From Trichobilharzia szidati (taxonomy: Eukaryota; Platyhelminthes; Trematoda; Strigeidida; Schistosomatidae), in assembly GCA_944472155.2 (NCBI GenBank), contig OX235271.1, positions 21,087,710 through 21,151,709 on the forward strand: 64,000 nt of DNA, written 5' to 3'. The number at the start of each line of letters is the position of its first letter. Position 1 is the stretch's first letter. Below, in pieces: positions 36,313-48,009 of the stretch. The position numbers and the translations under genes were made by a program. The notes below the pieces were generated by a model. It saw only the letters and a list, made by a program, of their open reading frames with translations, was not told the DNA's origin and made no database searches.

Positions 36313-37375
36313 TTAATAATAATAATAATTTGCTTTATTCCAGAAACAGTACTAGTGGTACAGTGTGGAATTTTCAGCATATATCTACAATATTTGCATC
36401 TAATTTTATCAAACATTTAAAAGGAGTATTTCAAAAAAATAATAAATATGAAAACACCAACAGCAGAAGAAAAAAAGCAGGAAAAACACAAAATAATTTT
36501 TAAAAATGAGAAAAAATACCAAGACGTAGAAAGGAAAATAAACAGAATGTAGCAATAACTCAGTATTGGGTAGTGGAAGCTATGATATGTTTATGCATGA
36601 TGTCAGTAAAGCTATAGTCATACAAGAAGTTATGTAATGATATTTAACGATGTTCATCGCCAAGATGATCAGTTAATTTAATTGAACAACACTAAACAAT
36701 CATAAAATAACATTTCACGGTTTTTTATTGACAGCTCTAATGCGGTGTTTGTGGTGGTAGTGTGAGTAATCCTGCATAATACAAAATTTTAGGATGGTGA
36801 TATTGTGGTGGCAACCAAGATTGTCAGTTAATATTACCGAACAAAAAGAAACAACAACCACAAAACTAATAATTACATGATGGTTAATGACAGGACAATT
36901 TTGTAATACTCATAGTGCTAATATAGTCGAAACCAGTAGATACACAAAAGAAGGAATAGAGTCAAGTACAAAAAAGTAAGCAAATGTTAATAATTTAGGT
37001 AGCTAAGTATGTTCAAGGAGGAGTTTACTATAGAATACAGAATAAGAGAGAAATAAAAGAGCCTAAAATTATGTTATTAATAACAAAGCAAGTCATAGGT
37101 TTCACGCTTAACATTGTCTCTGTCGCTTAAAACACGGGCCAAGTATGGTATCGTTGAGTTCCTGTACTTGGTTGTACGAGCATAGATTATTTTATACTGA
37201 TTTCTTCTTTTACTTGATGAGATACAAGGTGAGAGATAAAATGTCCCTAGGGACCGAGTCGAAAACAAATGTAGAGTCCAGGAAGGCACAACAAACAAAT
37301 TTAAACACATTGTCTAGACTGGAAGCAATATTATGATAAAATTGGAAACATATATTTCCCGATACGAATTTAAAA
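36313..37375 (-). mobile_element. CR1-like element with internal deletion
   Basis: The 3' end has the (AAT)n microsatellite and the TGGAATTTTCAGC region seen at 28931. The minus-strand C-terminus reads CISSSKRRNQYKIIYARTTK then NSTIPYLARVL, as in the intact ORF. Immediately upstream, at about 37225, the sequence jumps to the RT palm (FVCCAFLDSTFVFDSVPR equivalent), skipping several hundred codons. Defective. Confidence 0.8.
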
Positions 37376-37394
37376 CACGCAATAATTATAAAAT

Positions 37395-38790
37395 AATAAT
37401 AATATCACTAGCAATACTAATATCTTTAATAACATTGATAATGATTTGTTTTACTGCAAAAGAGTAATTATGAGAGAGAATGGAATTCTAAGCATTTGCT
37501 ACAATATTGCATCTAATTAACTCAACTTTGAATTTGCTTTGCATTTGAGCCCACACAATGCTGCATTCACAAGAATCAGTTCAGTGAAACTTGTTGGTCG
37601 CCTTTAATGCCTCTGCGACGTTACATAACACTAGTTCTGTGAAATGAATGCCTAGATTAAGAGTATCCATTGTTTCACATGATCTGATATTTTGAAGCAT
37701 CTTCTTCAAAGTATGCTGCATATTCGTCTATGTGAAAAACATTTTTCACCCCATTCAGATAATCAAGGAGAGCAAAGAGAAGAGCACAACTGGGAAGTAA
37801 TCAAGACCATCTGTGATAACCCCTCAAAGGATGAGTGAAATTGTTCCATTTGATGTGGAAATGATTCTTCACTACAAACGGAATGATCGTCGTCATCGAC
37901 GTATTGAACAACACATCTGTGCGCTTAGTCAACTGAATTTCAGAGATAATATGACGTGCATTTATCTTTTTCATTTAATCATATCACTGATATTCTGAAA
38001 ATGTGAGTATAAGTAGTGTAATTGTAGATATTTTTAGGAAGTAGCCGACCTCCTCAATTGTGATCATAATCGTATGATAACTGGTGCACGTATGAAAATA
38101 ACTCATGAAACCTGTTTGATATCGTATGATAAAACTATTTACGCAGAGCGGAATTATTTATGTGATTTAAGGTCAATTTCATGCTTTGTTTATTGTATGA
38201 GAACTTATCAGTGTTACTAATTATTCTATTTTAGAGGTACTTTCACATAATAAGAGATTTTTAGTCAGGATATTGCGTAGAATGTAGAAGAGCAGTGGAA
38301 AGAGCGGGTGAACCAGTCGGGTGAATTTCCTGCACCGTTCTACTGATTTAACTCACACACTACTCATGAGACAGTGCTTTAATGCAATCATTTGCTTCTG
38401 GCCGCAGGCCCTGGCATTGTCCTATGTACGTATCTTGGTTCCCATAATTTGCCATGTTTGTGTTCTAATCAATGCTCAGACGAATATTCTTCTAAGGGAA
38501 ATGGTCAGAAACTGCTTTTATTCATTCACAATGGCAGAATTGACCTTGTTTCCAATAGCTATTCTGACAATGTATAAATCAGTTTTTACTTAGAGGACTA
38601 TGCAGCATACTTTGATGGATTTATTCCACTAAAACTCTTTTTCATGTAACACTTCTCTCATCACATCAGCGGCATGACAAATAAGCTTTCGTTAGGAATT
38701 TATATCACTTTGTTATAGGATAAAATGTTTTACAATTGTATCTGTTTCCGTATATTAGATGAATGGGGAGAGTTATGTATGAAGAGGGTG
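37395..38790. other. Partial 234-bp repeat, then unassigned sequence
   Basis: 37395-37570 is an inverted partial copy of the 234-bp unit. Beyond it I see no family. A frame at 38392-38577 (AAGPGIVLCTYLGSHNLPCL and then a cysteine cluster) follows a possible acceptor at about 38406; it could be a lone exon but has no partner exons. Confidence 0.35.
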
Positions 38791-38799
38791 CTCCGCGTC

Positions 38800-39080
38800 T
38801 TATATGAGGGTATTCACCAATTTTTCGTATGAGTTCAGCTGTCTGTTCACAACAATATTAGCAAGTTGAATGGGCAAAAACGCACACGTCCTAGCGGCAG
38901 CTCTCAACGCACACAACCACATACTGAAACCTCTTAATGGCAGACCAGGGGGGTTTAAGTGTTGCTTACAAAGACGGAGAAGAGTTAACGAACTGTAAAA
39001 GGAGATCGTTTTGTCTTCCTGACATAGCTGGTTAGACGAAATTTCCTTCAGGTAATAAAACGAATGTGGGAAGAGCATGA
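38800..39080 (-). mobile_element. CR1-like C-terminal fragment
   Basis: Minus-strand frame contains PIQLANIVVNRQLNSYEKLV, matching PLTQLTDTVVNRHLNSCKHL of the intact ORF, with the upstream part weakly alignable. Confidence 0.6.
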
Positions 39081-39164
39081 GTGGTCAGAGGAAAGGTCAT
39101 ACGTATGGAAATTAATGTAATTTAAACATCCTAATACTAATGAGGAACCTCGCCTAGATTACTA

Positions 39165-42100
39165 GGTCACTAGTATTCTAGCCGGTCCCAAGCCCGGATA
39201 AAGAGGGAGGGTTGGGGCGTGGTGCTAGCAACTCCACCCCCAAAACTTAACCAAATTGCTACTAGAAATTCAACGCACAAATATATCCAAAATTCTAAAA
39301 TTACAAATAGTCACCTTATTTTTCGCTGGAATCGGGGAAGTGAAATGACGCAGGCTGGTGAATGCCTTCGGGAAGCCAGTCAGCCGATGTGCCTTCTTTC
39401 GATGAAAGCAAAAATAAGGATGGGGACGTGAAACATTCGTACAATGTACGAAGCTGGGAAGGCTGCTCAGGTAGCCGCAGAAATGAGGAGATATAGAATA
39501 GAAGTGTTGGGAATCTGCGAGAGCAGATGGAACGGATCCGGAAGGTGTCAACTGCCGACTGGAGAGACAATAATCTACTCCGGTCACCCAGAGGACGATC
39601 ACGAGCACACAGAGGGAGTAGCCATCATGATGTCACCAACAGCGGCTAAAGCTCTCATGCAGTGGGAACCAATCTCCTCCAGGATAATGACAGCCAGGTT
39701 CAACTCAAAAGGAAAAAAGGTTACAATCATCCAATGCTACGCGCCTACAAACGTCTCTGAACAAGAGAAGAAGGAGGATTTCTGCAGTCAACTACAAACA
39801 GTAATGGACAACGTCCCAAAGAGCGATATCAAAATCCTGATGGGTGACATGAATGCGAAACTGGGAGGAGACAACACAGGAAGAGAACTCACCATGGGTC
39901 GTGAGGCCCTCGGTGAAATGAACGAAAATGGCGAACTCTTCTCAGACTTCTGCGCCTTCAATGATTTGGTGATTGGTGGCAGTGTGTTCAAACACAGGGA
40001 TATACACAAGACAACATGGATTTCACCAGATGGACACACCAAAAACCAGATAGACTTCATTTCAATCTCAAGGAAGTGGAGACGGAGCCTACTGGACACA
40101 AGATCGAGGAGAGGAGCAGATGTGGGTTCAGACCACTATCTGGTACAAGGGACTTTCAAGGTGAAGCTGAAAGCCTCGAGGATACCTGGGGATAGGCCAC
40201 AATGCAAGTTCAACACTCACAAACCGAAGGACACAATCACACAGGACATTTTCACTGCAACTGTCAGAGCAAAGCAGGAAACACTACGTGGCACCACTCA
40301 GGAATCATCCGTGGAAGACCATTGGAACTCTCTGAAGGTAATTTTCAACGAAACGTGTTCAATGGTTTTAGGAAGAAAGAAGAGACAAAACAAGGAATGG
40401 CTCACAACGGACACTTGGAAGCTAATAGAGGAGAGGAGAATGGTGAAAGAAAAAATGATTCAATGCAAAGATGGACAAGAGAAAGAGACGCTGAGCTCAA
40501 CTTACACAGCACTGGACAAAGAAGTGAAGAAGAGTGCCAGGAAGGACAAAAGACAATTCTACGACAACCTGGCTACTGAAGCTGAGAAGGCAGCAGGCAA
40601 AAGGGACCTGAGGACACTATATCAGATAACCAAGTCTCTATCCGGGAAGAGATCAACACAAGTGAAACCTATAAAAGACAGCCAAGGGAACCCAATTACC
40701 AAGGAAGAAAGATAGATTAAACAATGGGCGGACCACTTCAAAGGACTCTTGAATCGACCACCACCTACAACCCGTCCAGAAATTCCAACAACAGCACGTA
40801 CACAATTGCAAGTTGACACCAATCCTCCAACGAAAACTGAAGTCATGAATGCAATCAAGCTTCTGAAAGCTGGAAAAGCAGCTGGACCAGATGGAATACC
40901 CCCTGAAGCACTGAAAGCGGACCCAGAAACGACAGCAGATTTGCTGACTCCATTATTGCGAAAGGTCTGGAAAGAGGGAAAGGTGCCTACTGACTAGAGT
41001 AAAGGTTGACTTGTGAAACTACCAAAGAAGGGCGACCTAGGACTCTGCAAGAACTGGCTAGGAATCATGCTCCTGTCGATGCCAAGTAAAATCCTGAGTC
41101 GCATCATCCTGGAGAGAATAAAGGACGCATTGGATACAGAACTCCACCAGCCCCACCAGAACAAGCTGGATTCACGAAAGGCAAATCATGTTCTGACCAA
41201 ATTGCAACTGTACGCATCATCATCGAACAAAGCATGGAGTGGCAATCAAATCTCTACCTCAACTTTATACACTTTGAGAAGGCCTTCGACAGCGTTGACC
41301 ACGAAGTAATTTGGAAACTACTCAACTACTGCGGCGAACCCCAAATATTCATCAACCTTATACAACAGCTGTACGACAACGGAACATGTCAAGTGGTCCA
41401 CAACGGAAAACTCAGCGAAGCGTTTGGAGTAAACACAGCAGTTAGACAAGGGTGCTTATTATCACCAATGATATTCCTAATTGTGGTGGACTGGATTGTG
41501 CGTCAGACAGTGGGAAACGAGAAGACAGGGATATCCTGGACTGACGTGAAGAACCTAGAAGACCTGGATTTCGCGCGTGGATGATTTATGTTTGATGTCA
41601 CACAAAATCGAAGACTTACAAGTGAAAACCGACAAACTCGTAGAAGAAGCAGCAAAGACAGGACTCCAGGTGAACATAGACAAGACGCAGGTTATGAAAA
41701 TAACCAACCAACAACAACAACATCCAGCGCCAATCAACATCAACGGAAGGGATTTGAAAGAGGTTAATTCATTCACTTATCTAGGGAGCATTGTCTCAAC
41801 CACAGGAGGAACGGACGAGGATGTCAAATCGAGAATCGGGAAGGCGAGAAACACATTCATCAACCTGAAACCAATCTGGAAATCTTCCGTTGTCACTCAC
41901 CATCAACAACAAAATTCGGATTGTCAATACAAACGTCAAGTCAGTTTTGCTATACGGATCAGAAACTTGGCAGCAGGTCACAAAGAATATTTCCAACAGC
42001 CTGTTGCAGACCTTTATCAACAACTGTCTTCGCTCTATACTCAAGATCAGATGGCCGGAAAGAATCACCAACAAGAAACTATGGGAACAAACGAAACAGG

Positions 42101-42384
42101 AACCAATCACCCAACAAATGTGCAGGAGAAAGTGGAGATGGATTGTACACCCGCTGAGGAGGCCGTTGGGTGACATCGCGCGTCAGGCCATAGCTCTAGT
42201 GGAACCCGATAGGGAAGCGACGAGTGGGACGTCCAAGGGTGACATGGAGGAGATCGTGTGATGAGGAACTGAAACAGTATGGATTAACATGGATGCAAGC
42301 GAAACGCACAGCAGAAGACAGAAGCAAGTGGAGGCGTGCAGTTGAAGCCCTATGTTCCACTAGGAACCCAAGGAAACAATAATA
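39165..42384 (+). mobile_element. RTE-type non-LTR retrotransposon, near full length but inactivated
   Basis: Begins in a GC-rich leader (GCCGGTCCCAAGCCCGG, then GGGTTGGGGCGTGGTGCTAG). The endonuclease frame at 39444-40715 shows VLGICESRWNGSG, IQCYAPTNVSEQEK, ILMGDMNAKLGGDN, NQIDFISISRKWRRS and the terminal GSDHYLV. RT follows: AAGPDGIPPEAL, LCKNWLGIMLLSMPSKIL, FEKAFDSVDHEVIWKLL, VRQGCLLSPMIFLIVVDWIV, then DDLCLMSH after a frameshift near 41575. It ends TTCCACTAGGAACCCAAGG and AATAAT. Damage includes TGA at 39429 where the family has Trp (GTWN), TAG at 40713, stops near 40996 and 41008, and frameshifts. Best reference copy in the window. Confidence 0.93.
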
Positions 42385-42389
42385 ATACG

Positions 42390-44140
42390 AATGAGGAAGG
42401 CGATTAATTTGTTCAAACCACCCTTCTCACCAACTTCTTCAGACCCTTCAGTTGTAAAAATTAGAAAAGTCAGAGGAGAGAAGATACAGAGAGTCGTCAT
42501 TTCATCCAGAAACGAGACTTCATTTTGTCTGCCAAATGTGAGTTAGAGAAAAAAATCCGAATTGTTTATGAATAGAATAATAAGTACCAAGCAGGAGGTA
42601 GACAGAATTCCAACAGAAGGAGGTATAGAATCCACACAGCAATTCAAGTCAGGTGATAGCCATACAATCACTTGACCTGACACTCTTACATTGAATAAAT
42701 TCGACTATATCAAATAAATGAATGCCTCACTAGTTCACCGTTTCCAGTTTACAACAGCAATTCGCAGAGAATGACAATTTGAATGAGTCGATGCAGTACC
42801 AGATTGTTAAAACGCTGAAGTCACTAAAGGAGAAAAGTATGCCTAACTCATGTGCTTATGTTACTACTGTCAAACAGTCTAAATCTGACACACTACGTCT
42901 TTATGTTTGACAAAATATCTAGGCTCATTTAGTTCTTCAGCGTATTGTTGTCTGGAGAAGCGTATACGCGACAGGACCGAAAAATCAGAATGCGTCCAAA
43001 ATCACCACATTCATTAACTGTGCTTACTACTGAATATTATGTGGTCATCTCATATATATATTCACCTCCTTCCTACTCTTCCTCACCTAGTAAACTTCAA
43101 AACATTCCTCACCTACTACCGATTATCATTATTACTATTTTTACATTTCGTGTGCTATTATTTGATCACTTGTTACAAAACAATCTCATTACCTTTGTGA
43201 GTAGGACTTACATTCGGTTTGCTCCATTTGTTTTTCCATCCTTTTGTAGTATTCACGTTTCCTTCACATCAGTGAATACAAGTCACCTATGAAAATGGTA
43301 CACCTCCGGATCACGAATGCACAGTTGGCTTCTTTACTTGTTTAGTCTAACCGTACGTATCTCATATTCCTAATGACTGTAGATTTCAGCTGGCATTAAA
43401 TGGCGATCTATTTTGCATTTCTAGTTCACTCAATACAGTAAGTATCTGATCGCCTTCCAGCTTGCCTGCACTCACACTATTGTATTCTGACATCCATGTG
43501 ATTTTACCGTAGAGTTTGATGAAAAATTTACCGATACGAACAAACATAAATGATTTCTGCTGTGAATATGTCAAAAAGCGTTGAGTGTTGTACTGCATGC
43601 GATTAAATATTCAGGTTCAGCTGCAGATTGGTATAAATGTATATAAAACCATTGTGTGAGTCCCTTGATATGAATATGAGCAATAGTTTGTGCTCGAAAC
43701 GTGGTCATCAGTTAATATTACTGGATAACACTGTGTGATTTATCAAAATAAACTCTTATCTATAATGGAGTTATACTCTACCACAGTGCCCAAGTTTTGT
43801 TACTTACACCAATAATGCAGATTAGTAAGGTTAATTCAAATCTTCGTGAAGCTGGATAACTCTCCAGTTCCGATCTTCCAATATGTATCGCGAGTGTGCT
43901 ATCTTCATGTGAATGCCACCACATGAATTATTCTTACTATTGAGATTAAAGTGTCTCTCTGCAGATTGATAGATTTCATTACACCTATCAGATTCCGATG
44001 ATTCATTATATGAGTCAACCGACATCATGAGAAGTTCTTTGCTCACCACTCACAACACTCACAGTCTTCCACAAATGAACAATGAAATTATGATTATTAT
44101 AATCAACCAATCATCAAATTACAACAATAACTGTGACTGC
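42390..44140. other. No recognised gene
   Basis: AT-rich intergenic sequence between the RTE copy and the micro-exon-type gene. The 115-codon frame at 42945 and the 72-codon minus frame at 43831 have no recognisable features. Confidence 0.4.
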
Positions 44141-44149
44141 TTGTTGTGG

Positions 44150-44157
44150 TATAAATA
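44150..44157 (+). promoter_or_regulatory. TATA box of the micro-exon-type gene
   Basis: TATAAATA sits 38 bp upstream of the proposed ATG, so transcription would start only about 10 bp before it, unless an upstream start or trans-splicing is used. Confidence 0.55.
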
Positions 44158-44187
44158 CGGGAACGGAAAGTCAGTTACCATAAGAAG

Positions 44188-47100
44188 ATGGTCTACTTCA
44201 CATACAGCCAAGTAGCTTTCGTCACTCTGTTGGCATTCACGACCATAAACGAAGGTAAGCGTTTCTTCATAAAATGACTTTTTTGTGGCCTAATCCTTAT
44301 GCAATGTTTGCCTTATTCACTAGAACTGTAGGATATTTCGCTAGGTACTATCACGGGTCATTCTCTCTGGTTAAGTTTCTACTCCGGAATGGTCATTTTC
44401 TGCAAGTGCTCTCATCTCAGACTCATCTTGCCTGATAGATGGTGACCAGCAGTGTAATAGCGAAGTCACTTCTCACTTTAATTCTGATTATGAAACTGTG
44501 TATATTAAAAATTGTACAGTGACATGTTCTCTCATTTTGACAGTGTGTTAGTCTAAAATTTCCTAACAGTTAAATTGCTTGAATAGACATTTTGAGATTA
44601 CGTGTGTCTGCACTGGAATGGCATTCATGAAACTCACACGAGGAGTTTGATGTATTTCAAGTGGAGAAATTGATTTGAAATTTATTTTTTGTATTCTGAA
44701 ACTTCTTCTCTGTACAGTAATTGTCGTTTACATTTCTTCATTTAATTTCAAGGCGAATCGACGAATGTAACTAAACTTGCAAAGATGATAAACGAAACTG
44801 AAAGTAAGAATGAATGACATGCACATTATTTGAGTTTATCAATCTGCTTGTATATTTATCATGATAATAGTTTAAGGGTGACAAAAGTCTTACAATGATT
44901 GTTGCAGCGATGATTTTCCTTGATGATGACTCGTAAACTGATCATAATATCACTAAAGACAGTGTCGAGAATGACAGTGCAGCAGATATACTATTGACGT
45001 ATGCTGACTGCCCTAACTGAATTTCCTTCAGGCGTCTTCAAAGAAACTATTTCCAATAAGCGTTATTCACTTGTATTCAATGATTATACTTACTCAATAT
45101 ATTACAATTCATACAAGATATTCTTGTTTCCTCATAGATGAAATATCCGGAATAATCTCGGAGCTGAAAAGTGCAAAGAGCATAGTACAAATTCATAAAG
45201 GTATATAAAACATAAAGCTTTATTTTTGATAATATTTTCACGCTGATGAAAATATGCTTCGAATTATGCTTTCAAAATTATTACTATGATGATATCAGTA
45301 CATCCGTCATGTTATCTAGTATGTAACAGATAATAACGGGATTGTATTGCACATCTCCACAAGCCTGAAACATCCAACCTTTTGGCTTTTCTCTTTTCCT
45401 AGACAAACTCCTCAGTCAAAATGAAAGCTTACGAGGCTTTTTAGAAGACCGTAAGCAAACCGAATGTATTGAAATTACGAACGATCTATTTTAGATATTA
45501 AATGCCTGGAATTTGGATTTGAACTACTTTCGGCACAGAGGGGACTTGAAAGTGCGTCCTAGCAATTTTTCTTTTAAAATACAATTTTATTCGCGAAATT
45601 TATGCATCACCATATTGTGCTTTCATTCGATAAATCAGAAGTCAGAATCCTTATTCACACACAGTTGGTGATATACCTTCTCACTGGTCATTTCAATAAT
45701 TTAACGCCTGTTTGACTGTGGTGTGATGAATGTTTGCAAGTTTCTTAACTAAAAAATTGATCAGATCTGCTGAATATATTAAAATCTTTGTGTCTTTCCA
45801 AGGTATCATAGACCATCTCACTAGCAGTAAGTTAATTATTTTGAATCATTGCTGTACGTATTTAACATCATGATTATTTCTCAGAAATATTCTGGCTAGC
45901 AATCTTCATCTAGCTAATACTCTCGCCTTACCATCTCATCTAGAATCTCATTCATGCCTTTTATTTGCTAACGTTAAATAAGGATGGAGAATTTCCTCCT
46001 GCACTGAGCATGAGGAAGAGACTGACAACAGATGTTTCACTGCCTATTTATCATTTCGCATATATTCATTGACAATCCGTAAATTAGTAAACATATTCTC
46101 TTCGTCTTAATTGTGGTTGTGTTGGCGTTTAACATGCATGAATGTATAAACGTTTTAAATTGAAAACGATAGACATGTGTGAAACTAATTTATTTACAGA
46201 CAATGACGGAACATTAGATGATACAATAAAGTGTTGCAAAGAAGAATTGGCAGTATATGATCGTAAGTAGCATTTTATTACACGCTAATCTGTCTGAACT
46301 GTGTTTTTGTCTGTGTGGAGTAAGGATTTTCGAAATTCCAGTCTCCACAAATATCTGATGAAAATTCACGTCAGTAATCAAACTGTTTTTTCTGCTCTTA
46401 CTCATTTAAAAAATAGAAAAGAATTGGGATTTCCGAATAGATAACGAATGTTTCAATGACGTGCCTTCATCGTTAGAAGAAGGTATTCATTTGTGCCTAC
46501 TTTACATTCAGGATGAAATAAATGACATTTTTATATACACCTATGATTAGAGTATCCTTTCACATGTCACAATACCCCTCCATCATGTTTTGAATTCGTG
46601 AACAATCCACTTGTTATACGATTGCATATCATGAGCATTTTCAAAGAGTCAAAAAGTAATGTTAGGAGGAAGGAGGACGAACAAGTTCACTGTTTAAGAT
46701 GCTGTCAGTCGTCTACAAATGCACACACTGGAAAACAATTTGTTAAACGTGAAACTGGATGAGTACTAACATAATGACTTGATGATTGCAGTTTGGACAT
46801 CGTGCAATGTTGACATCTCATGCAAGTGGATGAGAGTTTGTAGAGTAGTCAATTGTTTGAATCTGTGCGTGAAACACATTATTTTGCATCATTTCATGTA
46901 GTTTTAAGTTCGAATGTCAATTTATTTATTCTGTGAAATGCATTCTGATAGATAGATAGATATTTGTTCATGAATTATTTCAGAGTTTCATCAACTGGCT
47001 ATGGAAGTGGAAGAAGTATTCATCCAGAAAAAATTGTTTAGCATGAACATTTGTGAGTTCATTTTCCTTTGTATTATTTGAACTTTACAATCGGAAATAT

Positions 47101-47950
47101 GAATGAGAAAAGAGTATGTGTATGCAAATGGTGTGAGATAGTGAGAATAGTCAGTGCCTATCTAATGTTAATTAACAGACAAACGCAGTGATAGACGACA
47201 ATCAACTTCACTGGACAATTTAAATATTTTTCAATATTTTTTTATCATTTCTAGTTTACAAGAACCTTTACACAACCCAGATGAAAGTGTTGAAAGGTGA
47301 GATTTATTTTGCATTTTAATTTTCACCCTCCATCAGAGAAAACTAACAAACAAAAGGAAGGTATGTTAATTGAGTGGTGGTTAGAATCTCAAGGACACGA
47401 AATGTGAGAGAGTTTAGGATGATGAGTGAGGACATTTCAAAACACAGGATTTGGATATTCACTGCAAACTGTTTGAATACATTTTCTACCATCAACTATT
47501 ATCCCATCATTGAAATTATAGTCTCGAATACCCGTGTTTAATCGAATAATGAAAGTATCATGGATAGCGTTGTAAGTCACCGTGAGGATATTCTCCAATG
47601 AATAATATCATGATAGTTCTAAATAGATGGTACTGAGGCTATGCAATCAAGCTACTGAAATTCAAACGACCGATAATGAATTATTGAAATGTAGCAGCTC
47701 ATATATACCCGGACAAATAATGAAAGTGGAAATTATCCTTCATAGAAAATATTCAGAATTCTGGGATTCTATGAATAAGCAAACACTTCAGCACTGATCA
47801 TCCTCCCCTGCAGTATACAGGTCTTTCTTGATTATTTCACCATTAATATTTTTTCCAACAATATTGCTGATTGAATTTATTCTCATACAGGCTATTGAAG
47901 AGAAGTACCAGGATGAATGTTTCAACGTTGGCGTACCATTGAATACATGA
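44188..47950 (+). CDS. Micro-exon-type gene encoding a secreted or membrane protein, 12 exons
   Basis: Proposed exons: 44188-44254, 44753-44803, 45138-45200, 45403-45450, 45495-45551, 45803-45826, 46200-46262, 46417-46482, 46984-47052, 47255-47296, 47337-47360, 47814-47950. The ten internal exons are 51, 63, 48, 57, 24, 63, 66, 69, 42 and 24 bp: all multiples of three, all phase 1, all with GT/AG ends, so any may be skipped in frame. They join to 236 residues without a stop. Exon 1 encodes a signal peptide (QVAFVTLLAFTTI). The middle is hydrophilic and helical (ISGIISELKSAKSIV), with NVT, NET and NES glycosylation sites and cysteines in exons 5, 7, 8 and 12. The last exon has a hydrophobic stretch (FLIISPLIFFPTILLIEFIL) and a cysteine-bearing tail. 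This is the schistosome MEG architecture, though several exons exceed the usual 36 bp. No named member recognised; exon 11 is least certain. Confidence 0.8.
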
Positions 47951-47995
47951 AGATTGTAGAGGCTTTCGTAAATATTTTTATTTTGAATTAAATTA

Positions 47996-48001
47996 AATAA
48001 A
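47996..48001 (+). terminator. Polyadenylation signal AATAAA of the micro-exon-type gene
   Basis: AATAAA 46 bp after the proposed TGA at 47948-47950, within an AT-rich stretch. The short spacing supports the terminal exon. Confidence 0.6.
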
Positions 48002-48009
48002 TCGTTTAT

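Larger units (their letters stand above)
35641..36314 (+). pseudogene. Duplicated 3' end of the NPP gene
   Basis: From CACACTGCTTTG onward it matches 18673-19215: the last 11 or so codons, the stop and the 3' UTR including the AATAAA, by eye very close to identical outside the insert. One visible change turns Phe to Ile (TTT to ATT) near the end. A hammerhead SINE (35948-36095) interrupts it. No upstream NPP exons are present, so this is a fragment. Confidence 0.88.

Noticed and set aside
38392..38577. Frame with GIVLCTYLG and a cysteine cluster, considered as an exon of a SET-like or cysteine-rich protein
   Set aside because: One possible acceptor but no partner exons and no diagnostic motif; recorded only within the surrounding region entry.
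47521..47570. 50-bp segment between TATAG and GTAAGT, tested as an extra micro-exon
   Set aside because: Contains an in-frame TAA when entered in phase 1.
47891..47950. Phase-0 terminal exon for the micro-exon-type gene
   Set aside because: No upstream exon ending in phase 0 was found; the 47814 acceptor keeps phase 1 and the same stop.
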